Shown: piece after piece, positions 10,738 to 21,370 of the stretch | How the letters are laid out: every line of letters starts with the position of its first letter | Numbering within the stretch: position 1 is the first letter of the stretch | Source: Camellia lanceoleosa | Taxonomy: Eukaryota; Streptophyta; Magnoliopsida; Ericales; Theaceae | DNA: 64,000 nucleotides | Direction of reading: 5' to 3' | Assembly: GCA_025200525.1 (NCBI GenBank) | Contig: CM045762.1 | Location: forward strand, 190,551,154 to 190,615,153 | Notes under the pieces: generated by a model | The model's database searches: none | What the model saw: the letters and a program-made list of their open reading frames with translations, nothing else | What the model was told of the DNA's origin: nothing | Position numbers and translations under genes: made by a program

Positions 10738-11058
10738 TTAACGACTCATAAAGTCTTCAGCACATTTAAGGTCGCTTAGAGTTTCTAATGGCTTGACATA
10801 AACCCTAATAGATTCAAGTAACCCATCCTTAGTACTTCCATGAAATCCACCAAACAGCCGGTCCTACCCCATTTGAAAGTTGAATTTTGTGTCATATTGG
10901 CCTGCTTCTCCAAACGGTCCATGGCTGCCTTGGTTGGTACCAAATGTGATAGAAGTCATTACATGATAGTCCACACCGTCGTAACCATCAAAAATTTGTT
11001 CAGTGTGATAACTACCACTTATTGATGTTAGAAACTCATCTGGATAATTGAGTCTAAC
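10738..11058 (-). pseudogene. Jacalin-related lectin exon with an in-frame stop
   Basis: On the minus strand, 107 codons run from a probable splice acceptor (AAGCAG, ending at 11059) to a TAA at 10738-10740. The translation shows the C-terminal two-thirds of a jacalin domain: LNYPDEFLTSISG, then ITFGTNQGSHGPFGE, then GGFHGSTKDGLLESIRVYV. Jacalin-related lectins bind mannose- or galactose-type glycans through loops of a beta-prism; many plant members are cytoplasmic and stress-induced. A TAG at 10864-10866 interrupts the frame just before the GGFHG strand. Upstream exons are absent; the copia LTR begins about 220 bp upstream. It is therefore probably a gene remnant. A sequencing error at the stop could not be excluded, but the missing 5' half still argues for a pseudogene. 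Confidence 0.75.
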
Positions 11059-11276
11059 CTGCTTGTGTTTATAAGCACAAAAACAATCAAAGTTCAGATG
11101 ATTGGAAAAAAGTCTTTGCTAACAGTAGTCAGCAACAGACAATTACAAACAAAAAAATCTAGCTGACAAGATGGTGAATATATTGAAATGAGCACATTTC
11201 AAAGATGTGAGGAACTTTAAGAGTAGGTATTCATATAGACTATAGTTACTAATATGATGATCAAATGTAGCAGAGG

Positions 11277-11488
11277 TGTTAGCATATCTATTAGAATATT
11301 TCCTTATTTAGATTATATTATAATTGATTAATTGACTGTGATTCCTTAATCAGTTAATTAATCAATCAATATAAAATGTGATTCCTTAATTAGTGCCTTG
11401 GGACTTCCTTTTGTAACAGTTGATTGACTAATATAAAAGGTGATGATATCATAATCATCACTTAAGCTTTGTATTCTCTTATATTACA
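11277..11488 (+). repeat. 5' LTR of the copia remnant (212 bp)
   Basis: It begins TG and ends CA, and is short as in many copia elements. Repeated TTAATTAATCAATCAAT-like tracts and a TATAAAAGG box (about 11432-11440) lie inside it. The boundary is fixed on the right by the primer-binding site; the left boundary is by the TG rule only. Confidence 0.7.
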
Positions 11489-11970
11489 TGGTATCAAAGC
11501 CAAAACCCTAAAAACCGTCACCCAAATAGCTGCTGCCACCAACCAGCCATCACCTATCACGACCCATCCTCCACCGCTAGTCCCTGAGTCTCTGTCGGAA
11601 CTAGCCAAGGTCGCACAGAGTTGTTTCGGCTTCAGCCAAAGGCCTCTCTGGCCTAGTCGACCCTTGTGAGGGCTATCCTAGCCTCTCTTTGTATATTTTG
11701 GCTCCTGTGGATGAGTGTTTGAGGGCTGTCCATCTTCTCCCCAATTTTCTTTCTTTCTACTTTCTTAAACACAATTCAGCATTTGTTTTGATTGAAAGTT
11801 CATTTTCCCTTATTTGATTTATTTTTTTTGGTTCATAGATGACCCATTAATCTGATTGTTATGCTCCCATAGAGGTCTGTATGTGATTTTACTTGTTCCA
11901 GCCCATTCAATTCCTCTTTCCATTCTTGTGATTCGTGCAAGGTTTTTTGGATTGAAATTGTAGAGTTCTT

Positions 11971-12190
11971 ATGGTTGACCTAACTAGTGAATCCACCACG
12001 ACTTCTCACCTATCTAAAGGGGAGAGCTCCAGTCCAGTTATGACTACTACATCTGACAACCTGAACCCTAGCCTCAAAATCACCATCACTCTGTTTAATC
12101 GTCATAATTACCTTTTATGATCTCAGTGTTTGACACTTTTTTTGAAGAGTAAGGGGAAGATAGGATATGTAGCTTGCTTTTCGTGCTCCT
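11971..12190 (+). pseudogene. gag: copia gag N-terminus, interrupted
   Basis: The ATG at 11971 opens 49 codons (MVDLTSESTTTS... to FNRHNYLL) before a TGA at 12118-12120. At this position copia Gag proteins normally have a tryptophan in the motif NYLLWSQ. The same frame continues with SQCLTLFLKSKGKIGYV and then loses similarity. Gag would form the particle. The fragment is far shorter than a full copia polyprotein (over 1000 residues) and cannot function. Confidence 0.7.
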
Positions 12191-12381
12191 CGGAAGGGTT
12201 TAGTCTCCTCAGATATAATAGCCCTATAGTTTGGACTCCTGTGGTTTTGAATCTGATTTCACAAATGCAATGTGAAAATAGATAAGCACAAATGAGTCCA
12301 AATCCGACAAATCTTTTGAAAAATCGATTTTGAATCAAGAATGCCAAAAATGGATTGCATTGCTAGATTTCAGAGTCGCCA

Positions 12382-15300
12382 CCTAAATATTTTGGAAATT
12401 TAGGAAACCCGTGACTCATGCCAAAGGCCACTAGTCCATCATCACCAAAGTGTCTCGGCTCGTGAACTTAAATATGAGAAGGGAAGGTCATGAATTGAGC
12501 ACCCCACTCATCCGATCAAAGATCGGCCTCTACTAATCATATGTGAGTCTTATGTACAGTATATGCTCTTGTTCTGATTATTATGCTATCTTTACTATGT
12601 GATGCATACAAGTATAGACTAATTTCACGAAATTTGGAATGTTTTGATTTCATGTTTTGTTTTGAAAAAACTGTTTTGAATATGTACCACTTAAAAAAAT
12701 GATCTCACATATACATTAATCAAAGTATCCCAATTTAAGCAAATAGCCTTCATCCACAGGCATTTAAACAGGTATATCAACTAAGTATTTAGCCTGAAGG
12801 TAAATATGTTTGATATGGTAGCAATCGCATGCATGTAATATGCTAAAGCAAAAATGCTTACCCCAAATGTCCGAAGGTGAGCCAAAAGAAAGAAAATAAT
12901 TTTAAAAAAAATGCATGATCCAAAATAATGCAACATGACTAATGCAACACATACAACATACAATTAATAGGCTCGGCTACTAACATGGCATGCGAGTCAA
13001 TTCAAGGCATGTGATAGTGCATGTATTCAAGTAAGGAGTTTGAAGTTGACATTTGTTTAAGATGGTGAGCCAAACTTTTATACATGTAAAAGGAATGGAT
13101 GCAATTCATGGAAAATGTTAAGGAAAACATGATGCTATATACTATCCATCATAAGCATATAAATAAAAGGGAGAAAGAATGGGAGTTGGAAGACATACAC
13201 AAATTATTACATATTTGTCCTCGTGCAGGAAGGTTCGAACGTCCGAATTAACTACTTATTACAAATCCAAATGAATTAGCAAGCTAAATTAACTAATTAT
13301 TACAAATTCAAATTAATCTAAGTAATAATTACGACATATTACTATTAAAGAATTAAATCAAAGGCACGGGAAGTGAGGAACCACTCGTATACGAATAAGA
13401 ATATCCTCTCGGAAACTCTCTGCTTACTGTCAGTTTCTGTTCTGTTTCGCAGTCAGAAAAATAATCTATTTTCACCCTAGTCACTTTTCTGTTCTACCAT
13501 GAGAATGGCACTGCCCGTAAAAAGTGGAGTGGCCGGCCGGATTTTTGGTACTACCCTACTGCCACAGACAAGAAACAGAGCATAAACAGAGTGTTTGTAG
13601 GGGATGTTTATCCTCTCTGCTCCACCCTATCATGAAACAAATCAAGGGAGGATTAGAATCGATCCACAAATCATCAATGGTCGTAAGGTTATTGTGTGAT
13701 GATCCATGGCTCGATGGGACAAAGGCTCAATGAATGAAAACAAAAGACCAACAAGACCTCCTCTCTATCATGGAGTTACCTTAAGGGAAGTGGTAAACAT
13801 TGACTCTTGAACCATTATCATCACTAAGAGTATGTAATTAACGTCACCCAACTTGATTTTATTATCTTGTTTTACCTCTTTTAACCCATTTATTAGCCCT
13901 TTTAATTAGCTTGCCATTCCTTAGTCATTTTAGTCCAAAAATGAGAGTTATGTCAACTAAAATAACAGAAGCGTCAAACAAGGAGTTGTTCTTGGCATGA
14001 GATAGATGTAATGCCCTGGTAATGAACCTCCGAAGAGATTAAACCATTTAGCGTGGAAGGTCTCTTTCTCATGCTAAAAATAACATATATGGGACTTCAA
14101 TTCACCACTTTCAATTAGAATACAACAATATACAATATAACAATAAATCAAAGAAAAAGAGCAAAATAAGTAAGAAATGCAAGAAAATAAAAGGTTTGTG
14201 AAATTCACCTTCCAAGGAAAAGATGAACTCCTTCGTTCACAAACTCCCTATTGATCACCCTCAAGTGTAGGAAGTGTGTTCTCAAATCCTTAATTCGAAA
14301 TTATGGAGTTTATCGTATGGAAAGTGGCTGACTCTCTAGTTTTTCTCACTTTCAATCACTAAACACTCTTCTTTATGATCAAGGAAATTGATCTTTGGCT
14401 ATATCAGAATTTTTGGAGTGGTTTTGGTGTATGGAAATGAGGAATTTCAGTAGCTATGGAAGCTTGGAAGTGTCTTGGCTCAAGGTTGAAATGTAGACAA
14501 TTTTTTCTCTTTTGCTCTCTTTTCTCTCTAATGCCCTCAAATGATTTTTCTCTCTCTCTTTTCTATCCTCCTCATCTTCAATATATGATCTAAATGTATA
14601 AGCCATGTAGGAATAAACAAGTCAAGGAATGGGGGACAAGGTGGAAGACAAAGGTGGTGGGCATGAGAATGATGACAAATGATGATCAAGACTTTATTGC
14701 TTTGATTCATCCTTTATGACAAGGCCAAAACCTCTTTTGATAATCGAGGGTGAGTGGACAAAATAGAGGATGATTGGGTGCACTTGAATGAATCAGAAAA
14801 TAGGTAAATGGGGTGTCCCAACCGAGCCAAAACTAAGAAAAATGGTGCTGCTACTATTTTGAGCCGAGTCAACAAAATCTGCTATTAAACCTAACTTCAA
14901 ACGGGATATCTCCCTTATTTGGAGTTGGTTTTAGGTAATTCTTGGGTCTAAATTAAAGCTCCAGAAGTCTACTTTCCAATGGTGGTGGCCTTACATTTAA
15001 ATTCCAAATGTACAAAGAGATATGCCTAATTTAGTGAAGGCTATTCATTTCCCTCAGGCCAGTCAACAAAATCTACTCCTTAAGCCCAACTTCAAACGGG
15101 CATATCTCCCTTATCCAGACTTGGTTTTAGGTGATTCGTGGATCTAAATTGAAGCCCCAGAAGTTTACTTTCCAATGGTGGTGGCCTCATATTTAAATTC
15201 CAAGTGTACAAAAAGATATGCGTAATTTAGTAAAGGTTGTTTATTTTCTTCTTAATGATTTGATGTTCATCTTTTCCTAAACCAGTTTTCTTCCATCCCC

Positions 15301-15657
15301 TCATATTTCCTTCAACTCCAAACCTATAAAGAAGATGTTTTTAAATATTTTTTCAAAGAGTTCACCTTCCTTCAATTTATTTCCACTTTGTTCTTACTTA
15401 GCTTACTGAAAAGTGCAATATTTTAAATGAAATGGGATCCTCGGAACATCGTAGAAACATTTGAAAAAAAATATTTTGAAAAGAGGGTTTTAAGGTCTAA
15501 AATAGTTTGGCCAAAAAAATGTGTAAAGGTTGGGATTCAAGTTCAAATTCCATCTCTCTTACTGAGGATTCTGTGAGAAACGCATTCTGATTGTCATCAT
15601 CGAGTAATCAACAGAAAGCGCCTAAGTCTTAGGGTCGATCAAAATGCGGTGTCTATA
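12382..15657 (-). repeat. Tat/Ogre-like LTR (about 3.3 kb)
   Basis: On the minus strand it starts TATAGACACCGC right after a purine tract and ends near TTTAGG, followed by TGGCGACTCTG (12381-12371). No gene lies inside; open frames at 12781-12963 and 13524-13733 have no family. A 194-bp direct duplication occupies 14868-15250. Boundaries are approximate because no partner LTR is available. Confidence 0.6.
14868..15250. repeat. 194-bp direct tandem duplication inside the Tat-like LTR
   Basis: GTCAACAAAATCT recurs at 14868 and 15062. The following sequence matches through phrases such as CTTTCCAATGGTGGTGGCCT with scattered substitutions. Two copies only. Confidence 0.85.
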
Positions 15658-15660
15658 GTT

Positions 15661-15670
15661 GCCCCTCTTT
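15661..15670 (-). other. Polypurine tract of the Tat-like element
   Basis: On the minus strand AAAGAGGGGC ends three bases before the LTR start TATAGACACC. This position and composition fit plus-strand priming and orient the LTR as the 3' LTR of the minus-strand element. Confidence 0.6.
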
Positions 15671-16036
15671 GATAGAGCTCGAAGTCATTTTATGACGTAA
15701 GTGAATGGCAAAGCCCGAAGACGACCCTTTTGACAAGGCCGTAAGACTTGGGAAAACAAACAAGATGTAATGCATGTGGTTGAACCTAAAGGTTGTATAC
15801 GTATCCCATGGCAAAGAATCAAACTAGCATAGTTCAGGGGCAAGATGCTAATGATATGCAGGAAGATTTTGAGAACTGGACTTATACGCTACGCAAAGCC
15901 GATTATTTTTGAAAAACTTATGATCATGCAATGAGCAATACGATAACATGAATGACTAATGAGAAAGTGTAACCAATCAAAAACATATCCTCGCATTGCA
16001 TACGAAAAGAGAGGGAAGACCTCAACCAAGAGAAAT

Positions 16037-16465
16037 CAACAACCTAATGCGTCTCAAGCGTAATGAGGAAATGTGATGTGAACAACAGGCACACTTGATG
16101 TTTTTAACCGAGTAAATCAATAACCTAACACGGCTCACGCGAAAGGAGGAAAGATGGTGTGAACAACAGGTGCACCTGATGTTTTTAACCGAGTGAATAA
16201 ACAACCTAACGCGTCTCACCCGAAAGGAGAAAAGATGGTGTGAACAACAGGTGCACTTGATGTTTTTAACCGAGTGAATAAACAACTTAACGTGTCTCAC
16301 GCGAAAGGAGGAAAGATGGTGTGAACACCAGGTGCACCTGATGTTTTTCACCGAGTGAATAAATAGCCTAACATGTCTCACGCGAAAGGGGGAAAGATGA
16401 TGTGAACACCAGGCGCACCTGATTTTTTCACCGAGTGAATCAACAACCTAACGCGTCTCACGCGA
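16037..16465. repeat. Tandem array of 81-bp units in the Tat-like 3' region
   Basis: The phrase GATGTTTTT recurs at 16097, 16178, 16259 and 16340, giving an exact 81-bp period over about five copies. Each unit contains AACGCGTCTCACGCG followed by an AAAGGAGGAAAG block and the phrase GGTGCACCTGATG. Because 81 is divisible by 3, open frames run through it; they are not genes. Confidence 0.9.
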
Positions 16466-17456
16466 AAAAGAGGAAAGACGGTGAACAAATCCAAATGCAT
16501 CCCAAGCGAGAAGAGAAATAGTGAACAAATCCAAACGCGTCTCACGTGAGAGAAGAAAAATGAACTTGAGATCCAAACGCATCTCACGCGAGAGGAGAAA
16601 TAGTGAAATTGAGATCCAAACGCGTCTCACGTGAGAGGAGAAATAGTGAACTTGAGATCCAAACGCGTTTTCCGCAATAGGAGAAAAGTGAACTTGAGAT
16701 CCAAACGCGTCTCACGTGAGAGGAAAAAACTGAACTTGAGATCCAAACGCGTCTCACGCGAGAAGAAAAATAGTGAACTTGAGATCCAAACGCGTCTCAC
16801 GCGAGAGGAGGAAAGTGAACTTGAGATCCAAACTCGTCTCATGCAAGAGGAGGAAAGTGACCTTGAGATCCAAACGCGTCTCACGTGAGAGGAGGAAAGT
16901 GAACTTGAGACCCAAACGCGTCTCACGGGAGAGGAGGAAAGTGAACTTGAGAGCCAAACACGTCTTACGCAAGAGGAGGAATAGTGAACTTGAGATCCAA
17001 ACGCGTCTCATGCAAGAGGAGGAATAGTAAACTTGAGATCCAAACACATCTCACGCGAGAGGGGAAAAGTGAACTTGAGATCCAAACGCGTCTCACCCAA
17101 GAGGAAGAATAGTGAACTTGAGATCCAAACGCGTCTCACGCGGGAGGAGAAAAGTGAACTTGAGATCCAAAAGCGTTTCACGCGATAGGAGAAAAGTGAA
17201 CCTGAGATCCAAACGCATCTCACGCGAGAGGAGGAAAGTGAACTTGAGATCCAAAACGCGTCTCACGCGAGAGGAGGAAAGTGAACTTGAGATCCAAACG
17301 CGTCGCACGCGAGAGGAGGAAAGTGAACTTGAGATCCAAAACGCGTCTCACGCGAGGGGAGGAAAGTGAACTTGAGATCCAAACGCGTCGCACACGAGAG
17401 GAAGAAAGTGAACTTGAGATCCAAACGCGTCTTACGCGAGAGGAGGAAAGTGAACT
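16466..17456. repeat. Tandem array of 42-bp units in the Tat-like 3' region
   Basis: About 23 copies contain CTTGAGATCCAAACGCGTCT and then CACGCGAGAGGAGGAAAGTG. Spacing is 42 bp (for example 16863 to 16905). The unit shares the AACGCGTCTCACGCGA and GGAGGAAAG blocks with the neighbouring 81-bp unit and looks like its shortened derivative. Several units gained or lost a single base (for example CCAAAACGCG near 17250 and 17340). Open frames on both strands are by-products of the period. Confidence 0.92.
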
Positions 17457-17937
17457 AAACAACAGCCGTACCTAGCCGTAGCTCATACGAAGAGGGTGAA
17501 GGTTTTAACCGGGTAAACATCAAATCCTAACACGTTTCACGTGAAAGGAGCGAAGGTAAATTTGAAGTCCAAACACATCTCACGCGAGTGGAAAAAGGTA
17601 TAGTAGAATGATATTTTTTTTTTAAATCAAATTTTTTTTTTTTGTAAATACCAAATATCGTATACATATACACACCATATACATAATAAAAATATGTATA
17701 TAGGCACACACAGGCAAGCTATATACATATACAAAGACACACACACATATATATAAAAATACACATAGATATGTACATACGATATACACATTCGGGGAAT
17801 ATTTCATTATTGATAAGGAATATTCTATTCGCTAACGTCCGCTGGCATATTCCATTACTGATAAGGATTATGGTGTTTGCTGATGTCAGCGTACACAAAA
17901 CACACAAAAATAATGAAAAACAAACATAAATGTGTTG
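17457..17937. repeat. Repeat-edge mosaic, CA/TA low-complexity tract and a 46-bp duplication
   Basis: 17457-17600 mixes degraded pieces of both repeat types. 17640-17790 is a TA/CA-rich microsatellite. 17801-17891 holds two diverged copies of a unit containing ATATTCCATTACTGATAAGG. No gene is visible. Confidence 0.6.
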
Positions 17938-18006
17938 ATACGGGGGTTCGGACCCCCAATCTCAAGCTCAACCTGCCAGTCCTTAACTGCCGAACCAGAC
18001 CACTTA
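17938..18006 (-). repeat. tRNA-like (SINE-like) module with A- and B-box-like sequences
   Basis: On the minus strand TGGTTCGGCAGTTAAGGAC (17997-17979) resembles a pol III A box, and GGGTCCGAACCC (about 17955-17944) a B box in a T-arm-like stem GGGGG...CCCCC. Spacing of about 40 bp is tRNA-like. No acceptor stem, anticodon arm or target-site duplication was confirmed, so it may be a decayed SINE head or coincidence. Confidence 0.3.
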
Positions 18007-18040
18007 ATTAAGCCACTCTTGTGACAAAAATATTCGAATA

Positions 18041-18415
18041 AATATATATAATGCATAGATATACAATACATATACACATATGTATGCAACTCTCTCGCCT
18101 CTCCTATTTTTATCTCTCTCTCTCTCGTCAAATGTCGCGCCTGACACGCCTGACACGCGGCTTTGATTTTTCCGTCAGTCGGCCGACAAATTGCCTCAGC
18201 TCTCTCACCCTCTTTGTCTTTCTCTTCCGTCTTCTTCTCCTTTTCCTCTTCTGTCTCTTTTTTCACACTCTTTTCTTCTTTTTCTCATATTCTTTCTTTT
18301 TCTTCATCACTCTCTTCTTCTTTTTCTCTTCTTTTGTCTTTTTCTTCATCACTCTCTTCTGTCTCCTTCTTCTCTTTCATTTTCTTTTTCATCATTGCTT
18401 TAGAGAGATAGAATA
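18041..18415 (+). promoter_or_regulatory. TATA-like box and pyrimidine-rich leader ahead of the antisense ORF
   Basis: AATATATATA at 18041-18050 is followed by about 300 bp dominated by TCTC/CTTT runs (18090-18400). This looks like the pyrimidine-rich 5' leader of many plant transcripts. It lies upstream of the ATG at 18511 on the + strand, opposite to the element's own direction. Ser/Phe/Leu-rich open frames within the tract are composition artefacts. A dedicated antisense promoter is inference. Confidence 0.35.
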
Positions 18416-18510
18416 GAGAGATTGAGCAGAGGAGAAAGGCTGCCAAAACTCAGTCTACTCTTTGCTATTACTCTACCACTCCTTTCTTTTACACCTCTCT
18501 CCTCTGACAC

Positions 18511-18918
18511 ATGGCCTCGTCTCGTCCCCTCACTCTCTTTCTAGACCTTAATGATCCCATAAGCTCCCCCAGATAGAGTGCCCCTGCTCCTACTCTTTCT
18601 AACCTTCCTACGCTGTCAGTTGAGCAAATAACGGCAGCTCAATCTGACATTGAAGCCAACCACTGCATGCTGAAGTCCTGTATGGAGACAGTGGTTGTGG
18701 TCTCTAACTTATCTCATCGACTGCAGAACAGGACAAATGAGGTATACCGATTAAACGCCCAACTTTCTCTGCTCCAACATATGTACAACGATGCACGAGT
18801 AGAGATTAGCATCCTGAAGGCGGAGAATAAAGAGGTGAAATGGAAGGGCACCGTCATGGTCCGATTTGGAGTTCCGCCGCTTTTGATGATCGTGAGTCAA
18901 CTCTCGGCGGTCTTGTAA
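18511..18918 (+). pseudogene. Antisense coiled-coil ORF in the 3' region of the Tat-like element
   Basis: The ATG at 18511 starts MASSRPLTLFLDLNDPISS. A TAG at 18574-18576 interrupts, and the same frame then continues to a TAA at 18916-18918. The continuation (LSVEQITAAQSDIEANH, then LSHRLQNRTNEVYRLNAQLS, then ISILKAENKEVKWK) has the leucine/charged heptad look of a coiled coil. Some Tat-lineage elements are known to carry an extra antisense ORF between pol and the 3' LTR; this ORF has that position and orientation. Its function is unknown. With one nonsense codon it is probably inactive, unless translation starts at the internal ATG at 18667. Confidence 0.55.
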
Positions 18919-20735
18919 GCATTGAGGCAGGGCCTTCAAGGGTCTCCCAAGATGAAATCGAGATGAAGAAATCGGCGGGAGAGTTGAGCAAGTGAGGTTG
19001 GCGTGTGGCCGTCATTGGGAAAATAATAAATTTATTTTTATTTTTATTTATTTTATTTTTTTTCTGTTTGTTTTTTTTTTTTTGTCTTTGTTTTTTTTTT
19101 TTTTTTTTTGTATATATGCTTGTACAAATTTGATTGGGGTTGATCTCTGGCATTAATAAAACGAGTGTGTTCTGCAAATCCGGATGGCATGAAGACACAA
19201 CACTAAGCATAAAAATCATTTTGTTTTGAATTTTGAACTTGAAAATGGCTTCACTTTGATGAATTCTGAATTGAATATTGAGCTTATCATTGACCAAAAA
19301 ACAAAACACAACTCAATGAAATGAAAACAAAGAAAAAAGCATCCCAAATGCACCCCCATACACTTGCCAGAATAAAATGGACACAAAACAGAGCAACACT
19401 GCTCGACTGCCCGATGAAAAAGCATCGCCAGCAACAACGAGCAAAAACCATCCCAAACTCACCCTTTTATGCTTGCTGGAATAAAATGAATACAAAACAA
19501 AACATCACCGATCGACTGCCCGACGGAAAAGCATCGTCGACGACAACTACTGTGCATTTTTCGGCGATTGCTTGATTAAGGTGACGAGAATTCGAAGTGC
19601 AGATAAAGGACGAAAACCTGACTCGACTGTGCCCTTAGTTCATCGCTTTGCCCTTTTCTTTTGGTTTTTTGATTAAAACGATTTTGATCAATATAAGAGT
19701 TTGATTAGCATGCTTGTTCCACTTCTCTGTTTTGAAATCATGTGAGTCAAGTTGTGAGCACTGAAAATTTTCCCTTTTTTATCCAAAGAATGGTATGAGT
19801 TTTGCAAAAATAGAATAAATTTTTAGAAAATCAATCAACTTCATTAAAAGTCCTCAAAATATATTTTCGCAAATGACCACTACTCAATCAACATGAAATC
19901 AACCTTTGAGATGTATAACTGAATTTGTCTTGTAACTGAATCTGTCATGAAGGAGAAATAGGGCAATTGAATCAAATAGGGACGAGTCAATCAAATATGG
20001 ATAGTTGAGTTGAATAAAGATACACCAATCAAACATGGACGAGATGAGTGAGTTGAAAAAATGATTAGGGCCGAACTTCAAGATGAGGCTGCCTACGTAT
20101 CCCAAAGATAGGAATCAGGCCATATGTAGTTCCGACTAAGGTTCACTCTGGTATTAACACTCTCCTTTTGTGCTCTAACTTTTGTCAAAGCCGCCCTTTC
20201 AGGTTTTCAACCTTGCGAGCTTTTCAATTTTTTCATTTTTCTATTTTTTTTTCATTTTCTTTCACTTTCTATTTTTTTTTCTGCTCTAACTTTTGCCTGG
20301 GTCGCCCTTCTAGATTTTTAGCCCAGTGAGCCTCTCAATGGTGGTACTTTCGTTTTATCTTGTCCATGTCGATTGGTTATGAGATCTCTAGGCCATCTAA
20401 ATCTATAAGAATAACTGCTACACTTGACCGGATAGACATGATGATGTAGGGACTAGGCTAATTGGGTCTGAATTTTCCCCTAGTGTAGTGGATAGGAACT
20501 CGATTGTCCTTCAATAATAAAACTCATTCTTTCATATTCCGAGATTTGACTTCTTTTCCAGTCTTCATTAGCTTGAGAAACGATCCAGTTTGAATCTTTG
20601 TCACATTCGACCTTATTGCCCCTAATTCAAGGACTGCTTTCATTCTGAATCACATTTGACCTTATTGCCCCTGGTTCAAGGGATGCCTCCATTCCGGCTA
20701 TGCAAGCCTTATACTTTGGTTGATTACTGAACATT
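18919..20735 (-). other. Non-coding 3' region of the Tat-like element
   Basis: This contains poly-T runs (19031-19110), two tandem copies of a 109-bp unit (19337-19553, phrase GACTGCCCGA in each), and T-rich tracts with the repeated phrase GCTCTAACTTTTG (about 20171 and 20283). The phrase CTGCCTACGTATCCC near 20090 is one I associate with Tat-group elements; a diverged relative lies near 15800. No gene seen. Confidence 0.5.
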
Positions 20736-21058
20736 TTGAATCAAGGTTCGAAAGCTAAGGAGGTCGGACCTCAAGTCGAGAGGGATCCTATGATGTCCAA
20801 TCTCAAGATCAATTCCAGGCATGTCTTCATAGGACCACACAAAAATATTTTGTTGAAATCTTTTAACAAAGTGACTAATCGCTCGTACTCTTACGAAGGC
20901 AATATAGAACCAATCTGGACCAAGTCAGGATCCTTCTCAGTACCCACATTAATAGAAATGATCTCATTTATCAAGGGCTTAGCACACCTCTCTTCCTCTC
21001 AGTCAGTCAAATTTTGCAAATCTAGAGGAGTTCCTTCCTCTGTGTTTTCATCATAGTT
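20736..21058 (-). pseudogene. pol: Tat/Ogre-like pol remnant (linker before reverse transcriptase)
   Basis: The minus strand reads INVGTEKDPDLVQIGSILP, then LVTLLKDFNK, and after a frameshift WSYEDMPGIDLEIGHHRIPL. This is the conserved linker that precedes RT in Tat/Ogre polyproteins. Nonsense codons lie after QNLTD and after SILPS. The catalytic RT, RNase H and integrase parts are gone; sequence beyond 20730 has no pol similarity. It is a short dead fragment. Confidence 0.6.
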
Positions 21059-21370
21059 TTGGAAAAGTTTTGTTAATGCGATGATTTAAAGGCACAGAGA
21101 AGTAGGTGAAAATTACTTCCGTTTCGTTCAAATCTTTTGGCTCAATGACTGAAACAGACTTAAAAGAAAGAAGAAAAAGACAAGACAAACACAAATAGAA
21201 CAGTGATCCCTGGGTTAACACCCTTGAGATCACCACACTCTGACACAACAAGACTAACTCAACACCCAGTTCAGAAAGTAAAACAAAAAGTATTTCCAAT
21301 TTTCAAAAATCAGTGCATGCCATCCACCATATTTGGAGTAAAATGCGTACTATCAGCAGGTGGTTCACCT

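Larger units (their letters stand above)
11277..12200 (+). mobile_element. Truncated Ty1/copia retrotransposon
   Basis: A short LTR (11277-11488, TGTTAG...ATTACA) is followed at once by a primer-binding site TGGTATCAAAGC (11489-11500), a leader, and a gag start at 11971. Similarity to copia gag fades near 12180, and no protease, integrase, RT or second LTR is present. The element was cut off. Its right flank runs toward the Tat-like LTR at 12382. Confidence 0.75.

Noticed and set aside
16022..17462. Arg/Ser/Leu-rich open frames on both strands over the Tat-like repeats
   Set aside because: Periods of 81 and 42 bp are multiples of 3, so frames stay open through the tandem units; no protein family is recognisable.
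17942..17957. A functional tRNA gene
   Set aside because: Only A- and B-box-like elements are seen; acceptor and anticodon stems do not form convincingly.
18051..18416. Ser/Phe/Leu-rich open frames in the pyrimidine tract
   Set aside because: Three overlapping frames are open purely from CT-rich composition; better read as a leader upstream of the ORF at 18511.
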